Source of the DNA: Solibaculum_A intestinale
Lineage (GTDB): Bacteria; Bacillota; Clostridia; Oscillospirales; Acutalibacteraceae
Length of the DNA stretch: 64,000 bases
Direction of reading: 5' to 3'
Assembly: GCF_040096205.1 (NCBI RefSeq)
Contig: NZ_JBBMFD010000006.1
Span: 62,001-126,000, forward strand
Position numbers and translations under genes: made by a program. Positions 35,437 to 44,291 of the stretch are shown piece by piece (position 1 is the first letter of the stretch; every line of letters begins with the position of its first letter). Below the pieces are notes generated by a model. It did not search any database. It saw only the letters and a list, made by a program, of their open reading frames with translations, and was not told the DNA's origin.

Positions 35437-37272
35437 TTGGAGGATACCCTTTTACGGCTGCGGGAAAAGGCCAGGCGCCTTCCCTTGGAGCCGGGCGTAT
35501 ATATTATGCATGACAAGCAGGGCAAGATTATCTACATCGGCAAGGCAAAGGCGCTTAAAAACCGGGTCAGCCAGTATTTCGGCGCCGGCAGCGGGCATAC
35601 CGACAAGGTGCGCCAGATGGTCAGCCGGGTAGAGGACTTTGAGTATATCGTTACCGACAGCGAGTTTGAAGCGCTGGTGCTCGAATGCAGCCTTATTAAG
35701 CAGCATTCGCCCAAGTATAACATTCTCCTGAAGGATGACAAGGGCTATCATTACGTCAAGATCACCCAAGGACCCTGGCCGCGTATCACCAGCGAAAAGC
35801 AGATTGTGCAGGACGGGGCCAATTATCTAGGCCCCTATGTGAGCTCCTGGACGGTCAAACAGGCGGTAGGCGAGGCGAACAAGATTTTTAAGCTCCCCAC
35901 CTGCAGCCGCAAATTCCCCCAGGAGTTCGGCAAGGGCCGCCCCTGCCTGAATTTTTATATCGACCAGTGCTGCGCCCCCTGCCGGGGAAAGCTTTCCGAG
36001 AAGGAATACGGGGAGTTTGTCTCCCAGGCCATTGATTTTCTCAGAGGCGGCAGCAGCTTTTCGGTGAAATCCCTCACCGAACAGATGGAACGGGCTGCGG
36101 AAAATCTGGAGTTCGAGCGGGCCGCGAAGCTTCGGGACAAGATCAACGCCATCAAGAAGATCACCGAGAAGCAGAAGATCGTGGATTCCCATATTCCCGA
36201 GCAGGACGTGATCGCGTTGGCCACGCTTGGAACTCAGGCGGCGGTGGAGGTGTTCCGGTTCAAGGGCGGGCGGCTTTTTGACCGGGAGGATTTCCTCTTA
36301 GGGGAGATCGACACGGCTGTCGCCGCACGCAAGGAATTTCTGGAGCGGTACTATTCCATCCGGGAAACAGTGCCTCCCGTGGTCACGCTGGACGAGCCGG
36401 TGGAGGACGCGCCGCTTCTGGAGGCGTGGCTTAGCCAGAAGGCGGGCCGGCGGGTACATATCCATGTCCCCCAGCGCGGGGAACAGAAAAGACTCGTGGA
36501 AATGTGCCGGTCGAACGCTTCCGAAAAGCTTGCCCAGCAAAATGGGAGGACCGGCAAGGAAGCGGCGGCGCTTGACGAGCTGTCACGGCTTCTGGGGCTT
36601 TCCGAACCGCCCCACTACATCGAGTCTTACGACATTTCCAACACCGCCGGCAGCGAGAACGTGGCCGGCATGGTGGTGTTTGAAGACGGACGGCCTCTGC
36701 GGTCGGCCTATAAAAAGTTCAAGATCAAAGGGTTCCAGGGGCAGGACGACTATGCCTCCATGAACGAGGTGCTCACCCGCCGCTTTTCCCACTACGAGGA
36801 GGAAAAGGACACGGGCAGGGGTTTCGGCCGCCTACCGGACCTGATTTTGCTCGATGGGGGGAAAGGTCAGGTGGCGGCGGTAGCTCCGGTGCTCAGGCAG
36901 TTCGGCCTTTCGATTCCGCTCTTTGGCATGGTCAAGGACGACAAGCACCGCACCCGCGCCATCGCGTCGCTGGACGGGGAAATCGCCATTTCCATGACCC
37001 GCAGCGCCTATACCCTGGTTTCCACCATTCAGGAAGAGGTTCACCGGTTCGCCATCGGGTACCACCGCCAGCGGCGCAGCAAGTCGGCACTGTCCTCCAC
37101 GCTGCTTTCGATTCCAGGAGTGGGGCCCGCCCGCGCAAAGGCCCTGCTTTCCCATTTTGGAAGCGTGGGGCGTATCAAGCAGGCAAGCGAAGAAGAACTT
37201 GCCGCGGTCAAAGGAGTATCGGCACCGGCGGCGAAAGCCATCCGGCTTTATTTTGACACGATGGAAGAATAA
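35437..37272 (+). CDS. uvrC: Excinuclease ABC subunit C
   Basis: 611 residues, complete. A GIY-YIG nuclease domain (about 12-95) with PGVYIM and IIYIGKAKALKNR makes the 3' incision. It is followed by a cysteine-containing linker and the UVR motif (about 205-240, FERAAKLRDKI). Next come the RNase H-like 5' nuclease domain with SYDISNTAG and LILLDGGKGQV, and a C-terminal helix-hairpin-helix pair (SIPGVGPARAKALLSHFGS). TTG at 35437 is the start, after AAAGGAGGG. Confidence 0.96.
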   Translation: MEDTLLRLREKARRLPLEPGVYIMHDKQGKIIYIGKAKALKNRVSQYFGAGSGHTDKVRQMVSRVEDFEYIVTDSEFEALVLECSLIKQHSPKYNILLKDDKGYHYVKITQGPWPRITSEKQIVQDGANYLGPYVSSWTVKQAVGEANKIFKLPTCSRKFPQEFGKGRPCLNFYIDQCCAPCRGKLSEKEYGEFVSQAIDFLRGGSSFSVKSLTEQMERAAENLEFERAAKLRDKINAIKKITEKQKIVDSHIPEQDVIALATLGTQAAVEVFRFKGGRLFDREDFLLGEIDTAVAARKEFLERYYSIRETVPPVVTLDEPVEDAPLLEAWLSQKAGRRVHIHVPQRGEQKRLVEMCRSNASEKLAQQNGRTGKEAAALDELSRLLGLSEPPHYIESYDISNTAGSENVAGMVVFEDGRPLRSAYKKFKIKGFQGQDDYASMNEVLTRRFSHYEEEKDTGRGFGRLPDLILLDGGKGQVAAVAPVLRQFGLSIPLFGMVKDDKHRTRAIASLDGEIAISMTRSAYTLVSTIQEEVHRFAIGYHRQRRSKSALSSTLLSIPGVGPARAKALLSHFGSVGRIKQASEEELAAVKGVSAPAAKAIRLYFDTMEE

Positions 37273-37290
37273 GGGACAGGAGATAGGTCT

Positions 37291-38613
37291 ATGATCAAAA
37301 GCTACGTCAGCGCCAGCTCGCTGCTGTTGTCTTGTTTTGCATTTGTGTTTTTTGGGATTGCGGCGATTATCTGGAGAGAGTCTCTGCTGTCCATTGTCTA
37401 CCTGGTCACTTCAGGGCTCTTGGCTATCGCTGGAGTGGTGCAGTTGGTTACCGCGGTATCCAGCAAGCCTTTTTTCAAAAACGGTCTTTTAAAGATTCTA
37501 TCGGGCCTTTTGACCATTGGCTTGGGTGTCCTTTTGTATCTGGACCCGGATAAGTTCAAGGCGGTTTTACCCATTCTGCTGGGACTTTATATGATGATTC
37601 TAGCTATCATCAAGCTCATCTCCTTTTTCCAGTACACGGAGGACAAGTTGATTTACCGGCTTTACCCGCTGGTTTCCGGCTTGGTCATGATCGTGTTTTC
37701 CGTCGTCATTATGAGTAATCCCTACGAGAGCGTGTCTACCGTCATGCTCATCATCGGGATTTTCCTGATTTTTTACGGATCGACTTATTTGATCGACTTT
37801 TTCCGGGAAATACTACCCTTTAAGAACCCCGGTAAGATCAAGCGACACATCCGCATCACGTTGCCGGTGGTATTTGTCTCCTTTATGCCCAAGCTGATGC
37901 TTTCGAAGATCAACAATTTTCTTCAGTCCTCCAAGCAGGAGGAGGTCCCTCAAAGCCCGGTCAAGGATGAGAACCCGCCGGATATTGAGGTGTTCATCCA
38001 CGTCATGGAAAAAGGTACCGGCGTCATGGGGCATATGGACCTTTTTTACCGGGGCCAGGTTATCTCCTACGGCTGCTATGACAAGGCGTCTCAAAAGCTG
38101 GACGGCGGCATGGGAGACGGGGTGCTTTTTACCATTGACAAAAAGGAAAAATACGTGAATTTCTGCAATAATTATGCGGGAAAAACTCTGTTTTGCTTCG
38201 GCCTTCGCCTGACCGAGGAGCAGAAAAAGCGAGTGGATCAGAAGATGGATGAAATCTTCAGCTATCTCTATGAATGGGATCCGCCGGTGGTGGAAGCGAT
38301 GAGGCGCGGGGAAACGGATTTGGACAAGTATAAGGAATACGCCAGCCGGCTTTACCGGGTGACGGAAGCGAAATTTTATAAGTTCACCAAAAGCTCTTTT
38401 AAAACCTATTTTGTCCTTACTACCAACTGCGTCAAGCTGGCCGACGAGGTCATCGGCTCTTCCGGGACCGACGTGTTGGGCATCAACGGCCTGGTTACGC
38501 CCGGCACCTATTACGACTATCTCAACCGGGAATATACCCTGAAAAACGGAATTGTCATTTCCAGGGAGGTTTACCGCAACAATCCGGAGCAGAAAGAAAT
38601 CGTCCGGGGTTGA
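37291..38613 (+). CDS. DUF308 membrane domain fused to a permuted papain-like domain
   Basis: 440 residues. The N-terminal third (about 5-175) has six hydrophobic helices in the HdeD/DUF308 pattern. After a basic linker, a soluble domain (about 225-430) contains GHMDLFYRGQVISYGCYD with H248 and TTNCVKLADEVIG with C380. A His-before-Cys order is that of circularly permuted NlpC/P60 or LRAT/YiiX-type hydrolases. Catalysis as an amidase or acyltransferase is inferred, not shown. It begins 18 bases after uvrC, after GGGACAGGAGA. The fusion is unusual. Confidence 0.7.
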   Translation: MIKSYVSASSLLLSCFAFVFFGIAAIIWRESLLSIVYLVTSGLLAIAGVVQLVTAVSSKPFFKNGLLKILSGLLTIGLGVLLYLDPDKFKAVLPILLGLYMMILAIIKLISFFQYTEDKLIYRLYPLVSGLVMIVFSVVIMSNPYESVSTVMLIIGIFLIFYGSTYLIDFFREILPFKNPGKIKRHIRITLPVVFVSFMPKLMLSKINNFLQSSKQEEVPQSPVKDENPPDIEVFIHVMEKGTGVMGHMDLFYRGQVISYGCYDKASQKLDGGMGDGVLFTIDKKEKYVNFCNNYAGKTLFCFGLRLTEEQKKRVDQKMDEIFSYLYEWDPPVVEAMRRGETDLDKYKEYASRLYRVTEAKFYKFTKSSFKTYFVLTTNCVKLADEVIGSSGTDVLGINGLVTPGTYYDYLNREYTLKNGIVISREVYRNNPEQKEIVRG

Positions 38614-38639
38614 CAAGAACCGACGAAAAATGGGATAAT
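38610..38639 (+). promoter_or_regulatory. Promoter of rsmD-coaD, overlapping the upstream stop codon
   Basis: TTGACA at 38610-38615 includes the TGA stop codon of the preceding gene. The -10 is GATAAT at 38634-38639, with an 18-base spacer. Confidence 0.7.
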
Positions 38640-38711
38640 AAATAAAATATCCCCACGCATACCGGCTGTCGTTCGCTGCCGGACGGGGAGCACCACATGG
38701 AGGGAAAACCC

Positions 38712-39260
38712 ATGCGAGTCATAACAGGAACCGCCAGAGGCCGGCGTTTGATTACCCGGGAAGGGGAGGATGTGCGTCCCACTTCCGACCGGGTGAAGGA
38801 AGCGGCCTTCAGCATCATACAGTTCGAGGTGGAGGGCCGCAAGGTGCTCGACCTGTTTGCAGGCTCCGGGCAGATGGGCATCGAAGCCCTCAGCCGGGGA
38901 GCCGCATCCGCCGTGTTTGTGGACCAAAGCGCCAAAAGCGTGGAGGTGGTACGAAAGAACCTGGAGACGGTAGGCTTTGAAGGCAAGGCCCAGGTGTTCA
39001 CCACCGGGTACGACGCCTTTTTGCTGAGTACCGCCGACCGCTTTGACCTTGCGTTTTTGGACCCGCCCTATGAAAAGGGCTTTGTGGAAAAGGCGCTCCC
39101 CCTGCTTGCCCCAAAAATGAACCCCGGCGGGGTCATTCTCTGCGAGCATTCTGAGCGGGAAAATCCGCCCGGAGAAATCGGCGGGGGCTTTGCCCTGATA
39201 CGCACCTACCGGTACGGAAAAATCCGCCTGTCGGTCTACAGAGGGGGTACGGAAGATTGA
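38712..39260 (+). CDS. rsmD: 16S rRNA (guanine966-N2)-methyltransferase RsmD
   Basis: 182 residues. It starts MRVITGTARGRRL like its homologues, which decides for the ATG at 38712 with GGAGGG upstream. The substrate-related RPTSDRVKEA and SAM motif VLDLFAGSGQMGIEA are present. The N6/N2-methyltransferase signature FLDPPYEKG contains the DPPY tetrapeptide. Its stop overlaps the coaD start (TTGA). Confidence 0.94.
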   Translation: MRVITGTARGRRLITREGEDVRPTSDRVKEAAFSIIQFEVEGRKVLDLFAGSGQMGIEALSRGAASAVFVDQSAKSVEVVRKNLETVGFEGKAQVFTTGYDAFLLSTADRFDLAFLDPPYEKGFVEKALPLLAPKMNPGGVILCEHSERENPPGEIGGGFALIRTYRYGKIRLSVYRGGTED

Positions 39261-39751
39261 TTACCGCAATCTGCCCGGGCAGCTTTGACCCGGTGACGCT
39301 GGGGCATCTGGACATCATCCGCCGGGCTGCGTCCATGTTCGACCGGGTGATCGTCGCCGTTATGGGCAATTACGCCAAGACCCCATGCTTTACCGCCCAG
39401 GAACGGGTGGCGTTCTTAAAGAGGGCCATCGACCTGCCCAATGTGGAAGTGGACGCGTTCGACGGCCTGCTGGCCGACTATGCCCGCATCAAAGGAGCCA
39501 AGGCGCTGGTCAAGGGCCTGCGGGCAGTGTCCGACTTTGAGTATGAATTTCAGATGGCGCTTGCCAATAAGCGCCTGAATCCGGACCTGGAAACCGTATT
39601 TTTGACTACCACCGCGGAAAACATGTTTTTGAGCTCCAGTGTGGTTCGTCAGATCGCCATGTATGGAGGGGACATCTCCGAATTCGTTCCGACCTGTATC
39701 ATTGACGATATCAACAAAAGGCTTCTTAAAAAGGGGGATGACCAATCATGA
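39257..39751 (+). CDS. coaD: Phosphopantetheine adenylyltransferase
   Basis: 164 residues. It makes dephospho-CoA from 4'-phosphopantetheine and ATP. The nucleotidyltransferase motif PGSFDPVTLGHLDI contains the TxGH signature, and the second motif SSSVVRQIA is also present. TTG at 39257 is the start, overlapping rsmD by four bases. Its own stop overlaps the next gene (ATGA). The next enzyme of the pathway, coaE, lies at 45308. Confidence 0.95.
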   Translation: MITAICPGSFDPVTLGHLDIIRRAASMFDRVIVAVMGNYAKTPCFTAQERVAFLKRAIDLPNVEVDAFDGLLADYARIKGAKALVKGLRAVSDFEYEFQMALANKRLNPDLETVFLTTTAENMFLSSSVVRQIAMYGGDISEFVPTCIIDDINKRLLKKGDDQS

Positions 39752-40320
39752 CCGTAGAAGATATTCTCGACCAGCTGGACGAAATGGTGGAAAAGTCCTT
39801 TCTGGTCCCGCTGTCGGGTGGGAAATGCTTTGTGGATTCGGGCAAAATCCAAGAGCTCATCGACGACATCCGTTTAAACCTGCCCCAGGAGCTGCGTCAG
39901 GCCCGCGCCATCGTGTCGGACCGGGGCGACATCATCGCCACCGCCCGGCGGGAGGCGGAATCCATCATCCGTACCGCGGAGGAACGGGCGCGCGCGCTGG
40001 TCGGACAGGAGGAAATTGTCAAGCAGGCCCAGCAGAAGGCAAACGACATGCTCGGTCAGGCCCAGCTCAAAGCCCGGGAGATGCGCAAAGCAGCCAGCGA
40101 TTACATTGACGACCTGATGAAGCGGGCGGACGACGCCCTTACCGCCAATCTCTCCCATGTGCGCGAAGCGGCGAAGAACCAGGAAGACGTCATGACTCAG
40201 CTGTTAAACGACCACCGCCGTCAGGTCAAGAATAATGACGACGTGCTCACCCATCAGATTGCCGAGCTTCGAAAAACCCGCCAGACCCTGCGAAATCCCA
40301 AGGCGTCGGCGGACGATTAA
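39748..40320 (+). CDS. Coiled-coil protein conserved downstream of coaD
   Basis: 190 residues, almost entirely helical and charged, with heptad-like repeats between about 30 and 175 (Ala, Glu, Arg and Gln rich). No signal peptide, membrane helix or catalytic motif is visible. It resembles the stalk-like proteins often labelled ATPase or DivIVA-like that follow coaD in Clostridia. A cell-envelope or division role is possible but unproven. The start is coupled to the coaD stop. Confidence 0.75.
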   Translation: MTVEDILDQLDEMVEKSFLVPLSGGKCFVDSGKIQELIDDIRLNLPQELRQARAIVSDRGDIIATARREAESIIRTAEERARALVGQEEIVKQAQQKANDMLGQAQLKAREMRKAASDYIDDLMKRADDALTANLSHVREAAKNQEDVMTQLLNDHRRQVKNNDDVLTHQIAELRKTRQTLRNPKASADD

Positions 40321-40327
40321 ATCAAGG

Positions 40328-40359
40328 AAAAAAGCGGCTGCATATGCAGCCGCTTTTTT
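40328..40359. terminator. Bidirectional palindromic terminator
   Basis: A 32-base perfect palindrome with A and T runs on its flanks, centred at 40343/40344. It lies between convergent transcripts. Confidence 0.9.
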
Positions 40360-40471
40360 ATAGCGATCGGCCAAATTAGTCCGTTGGGAGCGTGTCCTTA
40401 GGGGAATAAACCTATCCATGGGGCGGTGCGTCTTGCCTTATCCGAAAAACAGCTTCTTATTCCGCCATCGC

Positions 40472-40966
40472 TCAGTAAAGCCATTCAGTGGGCAGAAAGA
40501 AGAGATAGGGAGCGGTGAAAATAGCCATGTACAGGGAAAGAATGTGCTTGCTGCGGGCAGGCAGGTCCACCTTTCGGAAGGTAAGCTTCCGGTTGAACCA
40601 ATAGATAAGGATGCCGCATAAGGCTACCACCAGCAGGACCAAAAGAAAGGCGGGGAAGCTTTGAAACGGGTTTTGGGATACCGGCCCTCCAATGGTATTC
40701 ATCCACCAGCCGTCCGGCCCCAGCACGGCCAGAAGAAGAAGGCCGGACCCCGCCAGGTCCGCCGCCAGCCCCAGCAAAAACGCCTTCCATATGGTCTTTT
40801 TGTACACAAGGTCCAACCGCTTGACTTTGAGAAACTTTCCGCCCACCTGGAACACGATGGTGTCGATCAGAAAGTTTCCGATGATGACGAAAATCCAGCC
40901 AACCGGATAAATCAGCAGCAGCCATACCGGAAAGAGGATGTTATAAAATCTAGTTTCCTGTTTCAT
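40472..40966 (-). CDS. Polytopic membrane protein of unknown function
   Basis: 164 residues with four likely membrane helices (about 10-35, 58-80, 97-120 and 140-160). The first two helices flank a loop with GGKFLKVKRLDLVYKKT. GAGGTG lies before the ATG at 40966, so the upstream in-frame ATG is not used. I do not recognise the family. The terminator at 40328-40359 follows. Confidence 0.7.
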   Translation of the reverse strand: MKQETRFYNILFPVWLLLIYPVGWIFVIIGNFLIDTIVFQVGGKFLKVKRLDLVYKKTIWKAFLLGLAADLAGSGLLLLAVLGPDGWWMNTIGGPVSQNPFQSFPAFLLVLLVVALCGILIYWFNRKLTFRKVDLPARSKHILSLYMAIFTAPYLFFLPTEWLY

Positions 40967-41065
40967 AGAGCACCTCATTTCTCGTTTTTTCCGTCCCGTT
41001 TAGTATACCGGAACAAAAGAAAAAAGAAAAGAGGGGAACGCTCCTCCATTGCATGAAAAAAAGAA

Positions 41066-41097
41066 AAAGCCCCGTGCTATTATAAACACGGGGCTTT
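41066..41097 (-). terminator. Terminator of the S1-domain gene
   Basis: AAGCCCCGTG pairs with CACGGGGCTT around a 10-base loop, with a long T-rich tract on the minus strand. Confidence 0.88.
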
Positions 41098-41106
41098 GGC
41101 TGGTAT

Positions 41107-42039
41107 TCATTCCTGTGGCTCAAAGACCGATTCGATCACCCTCGAACAGCTTTCCGGCGAATACTGCCACCGGTCCATATGTTCTCCTTCAAAGAAATAC
41201 CGGGGTTCCTCCGGCAGCACACAGGCTTCAAAGGAGTCAATGATGATGAGCTTTACCTTCATCCGGTCCGGAATCAGGCTCTTAATGAAAACGCTGGCCT
41301 GCTGGCCCACGTACACGTCGTCCCGCGGCTCCGCCAGCCCCGCCAGGTTGGGGGACAGCTCCACGAAAATCCCATAGCTTTCCACGCTGCGGATGGTGCC
41401 CGCCACCGTCTGCCCCTGTTCGAACAAGGCGGCGTTTTCTTCCCAGGTGCCTAAAAGCTCTTTGTGGGAAAGGGTAATGCGTCCGCCTTCCTCCACATTC
41501 TTGACCACCGCGCGGATATCCATGCCGGTCTGGAACCGGTCCCTGGGATGAGAAATGCGGGAAACGGAAATGGCGTCGATGGGGAGCAGGGACGGCAGTC
41601 CGCAGCCGATGTCCGCAAACGCGCCGAAGGGCTCCAGATGGGTAATCCGGGCGTCGATGACGTCGCCGGGCGTGAGCCTCGTTATGTAATCGGCCAGACA
41701 TTCCTTTTGTACCGCCCGGCGGGATAACAGAGCGTATTCGCCCTTTTCGTCGCTTTGAAACCCGGTGACGACAAAGCAGACGGGTTTTCCGACCCGGGAA
41801 ATGATGGCGATGTCCCTGAGGTTTCCTTCCTCAATGCCGATGGCGCCTTCCAGACGTGGAATCATGCCCCGCATGCACCCCAGGTCCACCCAGAGGTTGT
41901 GGGCGCTGTCGCACAAGACAGCCTTGGCTTCTAAAATATGCTGTTCCGCAATGGCGTCCGCCAAGGCGGCGCGGCTGCGGGTGCGGGACTTGTTTTCCAG
42001 AGAGTTGAGAAGATAGCCTTCCGGTTTGAATGTGTTCAC
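41107..42039 (-). CDS. S1-domain RNA-binding protein
   Basis: 310 residues. A first S1-like fold at about 30-100 is followed by two clearer S1 domains: about 122-195 (GDVIDARITHLEPFGAFADI and ISHPRDRF) and about 205-285 (GTIRSVESYGIFVEL and AGLAEP). It resembles short S1-like proteins of Clostridia (IspH-RpsA type) that bind mRNA or ribosomes. The start is GTG at 42039, 11 bases after AGGAGG. A three-codon ATG-AAA-ACG-TGA lies between and ends on the GTG. A hairpin lies in the leader. Confidence 0.85.
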   Translation of the reverse strand: MNTFKPEGYLLNSLENKSRTRSRAALADAIAEQHILEAKAVLCDSAHNLWVDLGCMRGMIPRLEGAIGIEEGNLRDIAIISRVGKPVCFVVTGFQSDEKGEYALLSRRAVQKECLADYITRLTPGDVIDARITHLEPFGAFADIGCGLPSLLPIDAISVSRISHPRDRFQTGMDIRAVVKNVEEGGRITLSHKELLGTWEENAALFEQGQTVAGTIRSVESYGIFVELSPNLAGLAEPRDDVYVGQQASVFIKSLIPDRMKVKLIIIDSFEACVLPEEPRYFFEGEHMDRWQYSPESCSRVIESVFEPQE

Positions 42040-42071
42040 GTTTTCATATGCCTCCTTTTTTTACGCTGGAT

Positions 42072-42117
42072 GCCCTCCGGTCCTTGTTTTCCTAGCGCAC
42101 CGCCCCGGCCGGAGGGC
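42072..42117 (-). other. Leader hairpin of the S1-domain gene
   Basis: GCCCTCCGG (42072-42080) pairs with CCGGAGGGC (42109-42117). It sits just upstream of the ribosome binding site on the minus-strand mRNA and could control translation. Confidence 0.45.
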
Positions 42118-42199
42118 TTTCCTTCAATCAAAACGCCGCAGTTTTTGCTGTTCAAAGTTGCCTTCAGCCAATATCTATGCAGAACGAGCAAAGGCTATG

Positions 42200-42245
42200 C
42201 CAAAAAGAAAAGGCCCGCGCCCGGGAGGCTTCCCGAACACGGACC
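42200..42245 (-). terminator. Terminator of the gene at 42259
   Basis: 15 consecutive pairs with several G-T pairs (42212-42226 with 42231-42245), a 4-base loop, then TTTTCTTTTT on the minus strand. Confidence 0.85.
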
Positions 42246-42258
42246 AAAGGTTCCTTTT

Positions 42259-42651
42259 TTAGGAGACGATTACTTTTTTCACGTCGTGCCCGCCTTGGCT
42301 GTACATCAGGTTGCTGGCAAGCCCGGCGCAGTCGTCGTCTACCTCCACGGTGAGGATGGTGTTTTGCCGCAGCGCCGGTTCGTACTCCTTCGGGTCCACC
42401 GAACGGTAGGGGTGAAAGGCGCTGGAGAGGTCCCCCGCCGAGCCGTAGGAGGACATCAGCGGAACCGGAGCAATGGAGACGTCGTCGTTGATGGGGAACG
42501 CCATGGTCACGTCGCCTCTGCGTACATCGTGGATTTCCTCGCGGGAATTGAGCCGTACCGCGTGTACGTCGTTGATGCGGTAACGGATGAGGCGCGCCGC
42601 CGTTTCGGCGGAATCTATATTTTCAAACTCTGCAATGATTCGGGTACTCAT
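42259..42651 (-). CDS. Small soluble protein with ferredoxin-like start
   Basis: 130 residues beginning STRIIAEFENIDSAETAARLIR, a beta-alpha pattern like that of general stress and heavy-metal-type domains. A second half ends TILTVEVDDDCAGLA and then KKVIVS. AGGTGG lies before the ATG at 42651, which excludes the longer in-frame start. I cannot name the family. Two similar halves (about 1-45 and 90-130) suggest a duplicated fold. Confidence 0.7.
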   Translation of the reverse strand: MSTRIIAEFENIDSAETAARLIRYRINDVHAVRLNSREEIHDVRRGDVTMAFPINDDVSIAPVPLMSSYGSAGDLSSAFHPYRSVDPKEYEPALRQNTILTVEVDDDCAGLASNLMYSQGGHDVKKVIVS

Positions 42652-42949
42652 TCTTGCCACCTTACTTTCCTTTGTTTCAGTCCTATTTTGCCCGTATGAA
42701 AAAGCGGCATACATGCAACAATGTGGAAAGGATGATATTTGTATCTTTTTTCCAAATGCTATCAAAAAAGAAAGCTGTTTCTAGCAAAGTCCGCCTGCAT
42801 CGGCCCGCCGAAAGCCTTTTTGCCGGAAGGGAACGACAAAAAGCCTCTGGCTTTTTTACCGCAGTGTGGTATAATAACTCTACTGTGGCGATACCAGGTT
42901 TTTCTTACGTAAGGACGGCTAAAACAATCCCGGCAAAGGAGGCGGCGGC

Positions 42950-43159
42950 ATGAACGTCAATGTAGGGGATACCTTAGAAATGAAGAAAAAGCATCCCTGC
43001 GGCAGCAACCGCTTTCTGGTGCTGCGCTCGGGGATGGACTTTCGCATCCGCTGCCTGGGCTGCGGGCACGAAATTATGGTGCCCCGGGTGAAGGCGGAGC
43101 GCAACATCAAAAAAATTCTGCCTGCCTCGGCCGGCGAAAACAAAAACGGGCCGCTCTAG
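42950..43159 (+). CDS. DUF951 protein
   Basis: 69 residues. Features are an initial VNVGDTLEMKKKHPCGSNRFLVLR and a later CLGCGHEIMVPR. The cysteines at HPCG and CLGC probably bind zinc. DUF951 proteins are short Firmicute proteins of unknown function, sometimes next to ribosome-related genes. AAAGGAGG lies before the ATG. prfA begins 51 bases later. Confidence 0.85.
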   Translation: MNVNVGDTLEMKKKHPCGSNRFLVLRSGMDFRIRCLGCGHEIMVPRVKAERNIKKILPASAGENKNGPL

Positions 43160-43210
43160 CGTGTCCCTTTTCGAACCCAAAATACGCACAACACACACGG
43201 AGGGAACGCC

Positions 43211-44287
43211 ATGTTTGACAGACTTGAAGAAGTCGAAAAGAGATACGAGGAAATCTCCGGGCGGCTTTATGACCCCCAGGTCATCGCCAACCAGGAGGAA
43301 TACAGGTCCCTGATGCGCGAGCATAAACAGCTGACTCCCATTGTAGAAGCCTACCGGGACTATAAAAAGGCCAGTGAAAACTGCGCCCAGGCCAAGGCCA
43401 TGATGGGGGATTCGGCGCTGGAAAAAGAGCTAAGAGAGCTTGCCGAGGAGGAATGGGCCCAGTCCAAGGCGGACATGGAGCGCATTGCCGAGGAGCTCAA
43501 GGTGCTCCTTTTGCCTCACGACCCCAACGACGACAAAAACGTCATCGTGGAAATCCGCGGCGGCGCCGGCGGGGAAGAGGCGGCTTTGTTTTCCGCCTCC
43601 CTTTTTCGGATGTACAGCATGTATGCTGAGCAGAGGGGATGGAAAACGGAAGTCATTTCCGCCAACGAAACCGAGCTCGGCGGCTATAAGGAAATCAGCT
43701 TCCTGATTTCCGGGGAAGGAGCCTATTCGAGGCTCAAATTCGAAAGCGGGGTGCACCGGGTTCAGCGGGTGCCGGAAACCGAGTCCCAGGGCCGCATTCA
43801 TACCTCTACGGTAACGGTGGCGGTGCTGCCGGAAGCGGAGGACGTGGAGCTGGACTTAAATCCCGCCGATTTGCAGATTGATACCTTCCGCGCGTCTGGC
43901 GCCGGCGGGCAGCACATCAATAAGACCGAGTCCGCCATCCGCATCACCCACATTCCCACCGGCATCGTGGTGGAGTGCCAGGACGAGCGCAGCCAGTATA
44001 AGAATAAGGATAAGGCCCTAAAGCTTATCAAGGCGAAAATCCTCGACGGCAAACGGGCCGAGCAGGAGAACGCCATCGCCGCCGAGCGCAAGGCCCAGGT
44101 GGGAACCGGCGACCGCTCCGAACGTATCCGCACCTATAACTATCCCCAGAGCCGCATCACCGACCACCGCATCGGCCTGACGCTCTATAAGCTGGAAAGC
44201 GCCCTCAACGGGGATCTTGATGAGGTGATCGACGCCCTCATCACCGCCGACCGGGCGGAAAAACTCAAAGCGTCCGGTGAGGAATAA
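43211..44287 (+). CDS. prfA: Peptide chain release factor 1
   Basis: 358 residues. The catalytic GGQ motif is at 232-234. The codon-recognition tripeptide is PET in RVPETESQGR, matching the PxT of RF1, which reads UAA and UAG, and not the SPF of RF2. No internal frameshift is present. GGAGGGAACGCC precedes the ATG. It heads a block with the Sua5, coaE and lytic transglycosylase genes. Confidence 0.96.
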   Translation: MFDRLEEVEKRYEEISGRLYDPQVIANQEEYRSLMREHKQLTPIVEAYRDYKKASENCAQAKAMMGDSALEKELRELAEEEWAQSKADMERIAEELKVLLLPHDPNDDKNVIVEIRGGAGGEEAALFSASLFRMYSMYAEQRGWKTEVISANETELGGYKEISFLISGEGAYSRLKFESGVHRVQRVPETESQGRIHTSTVTVAVLPEAEDVELDLNPADLQIDTFRASGAGGQHINKTESAIRITHIPTGIVVECQDERSQYKNKDKALKLIKAKILDGKRAEQENAIAAERKAQVGTGDRSERIRTYNYPQSRITDHRIGLTLYKLESALNGDLDEVIDALITADRAEKLKASGEE

Positions 44288-44291
44288 GCCC

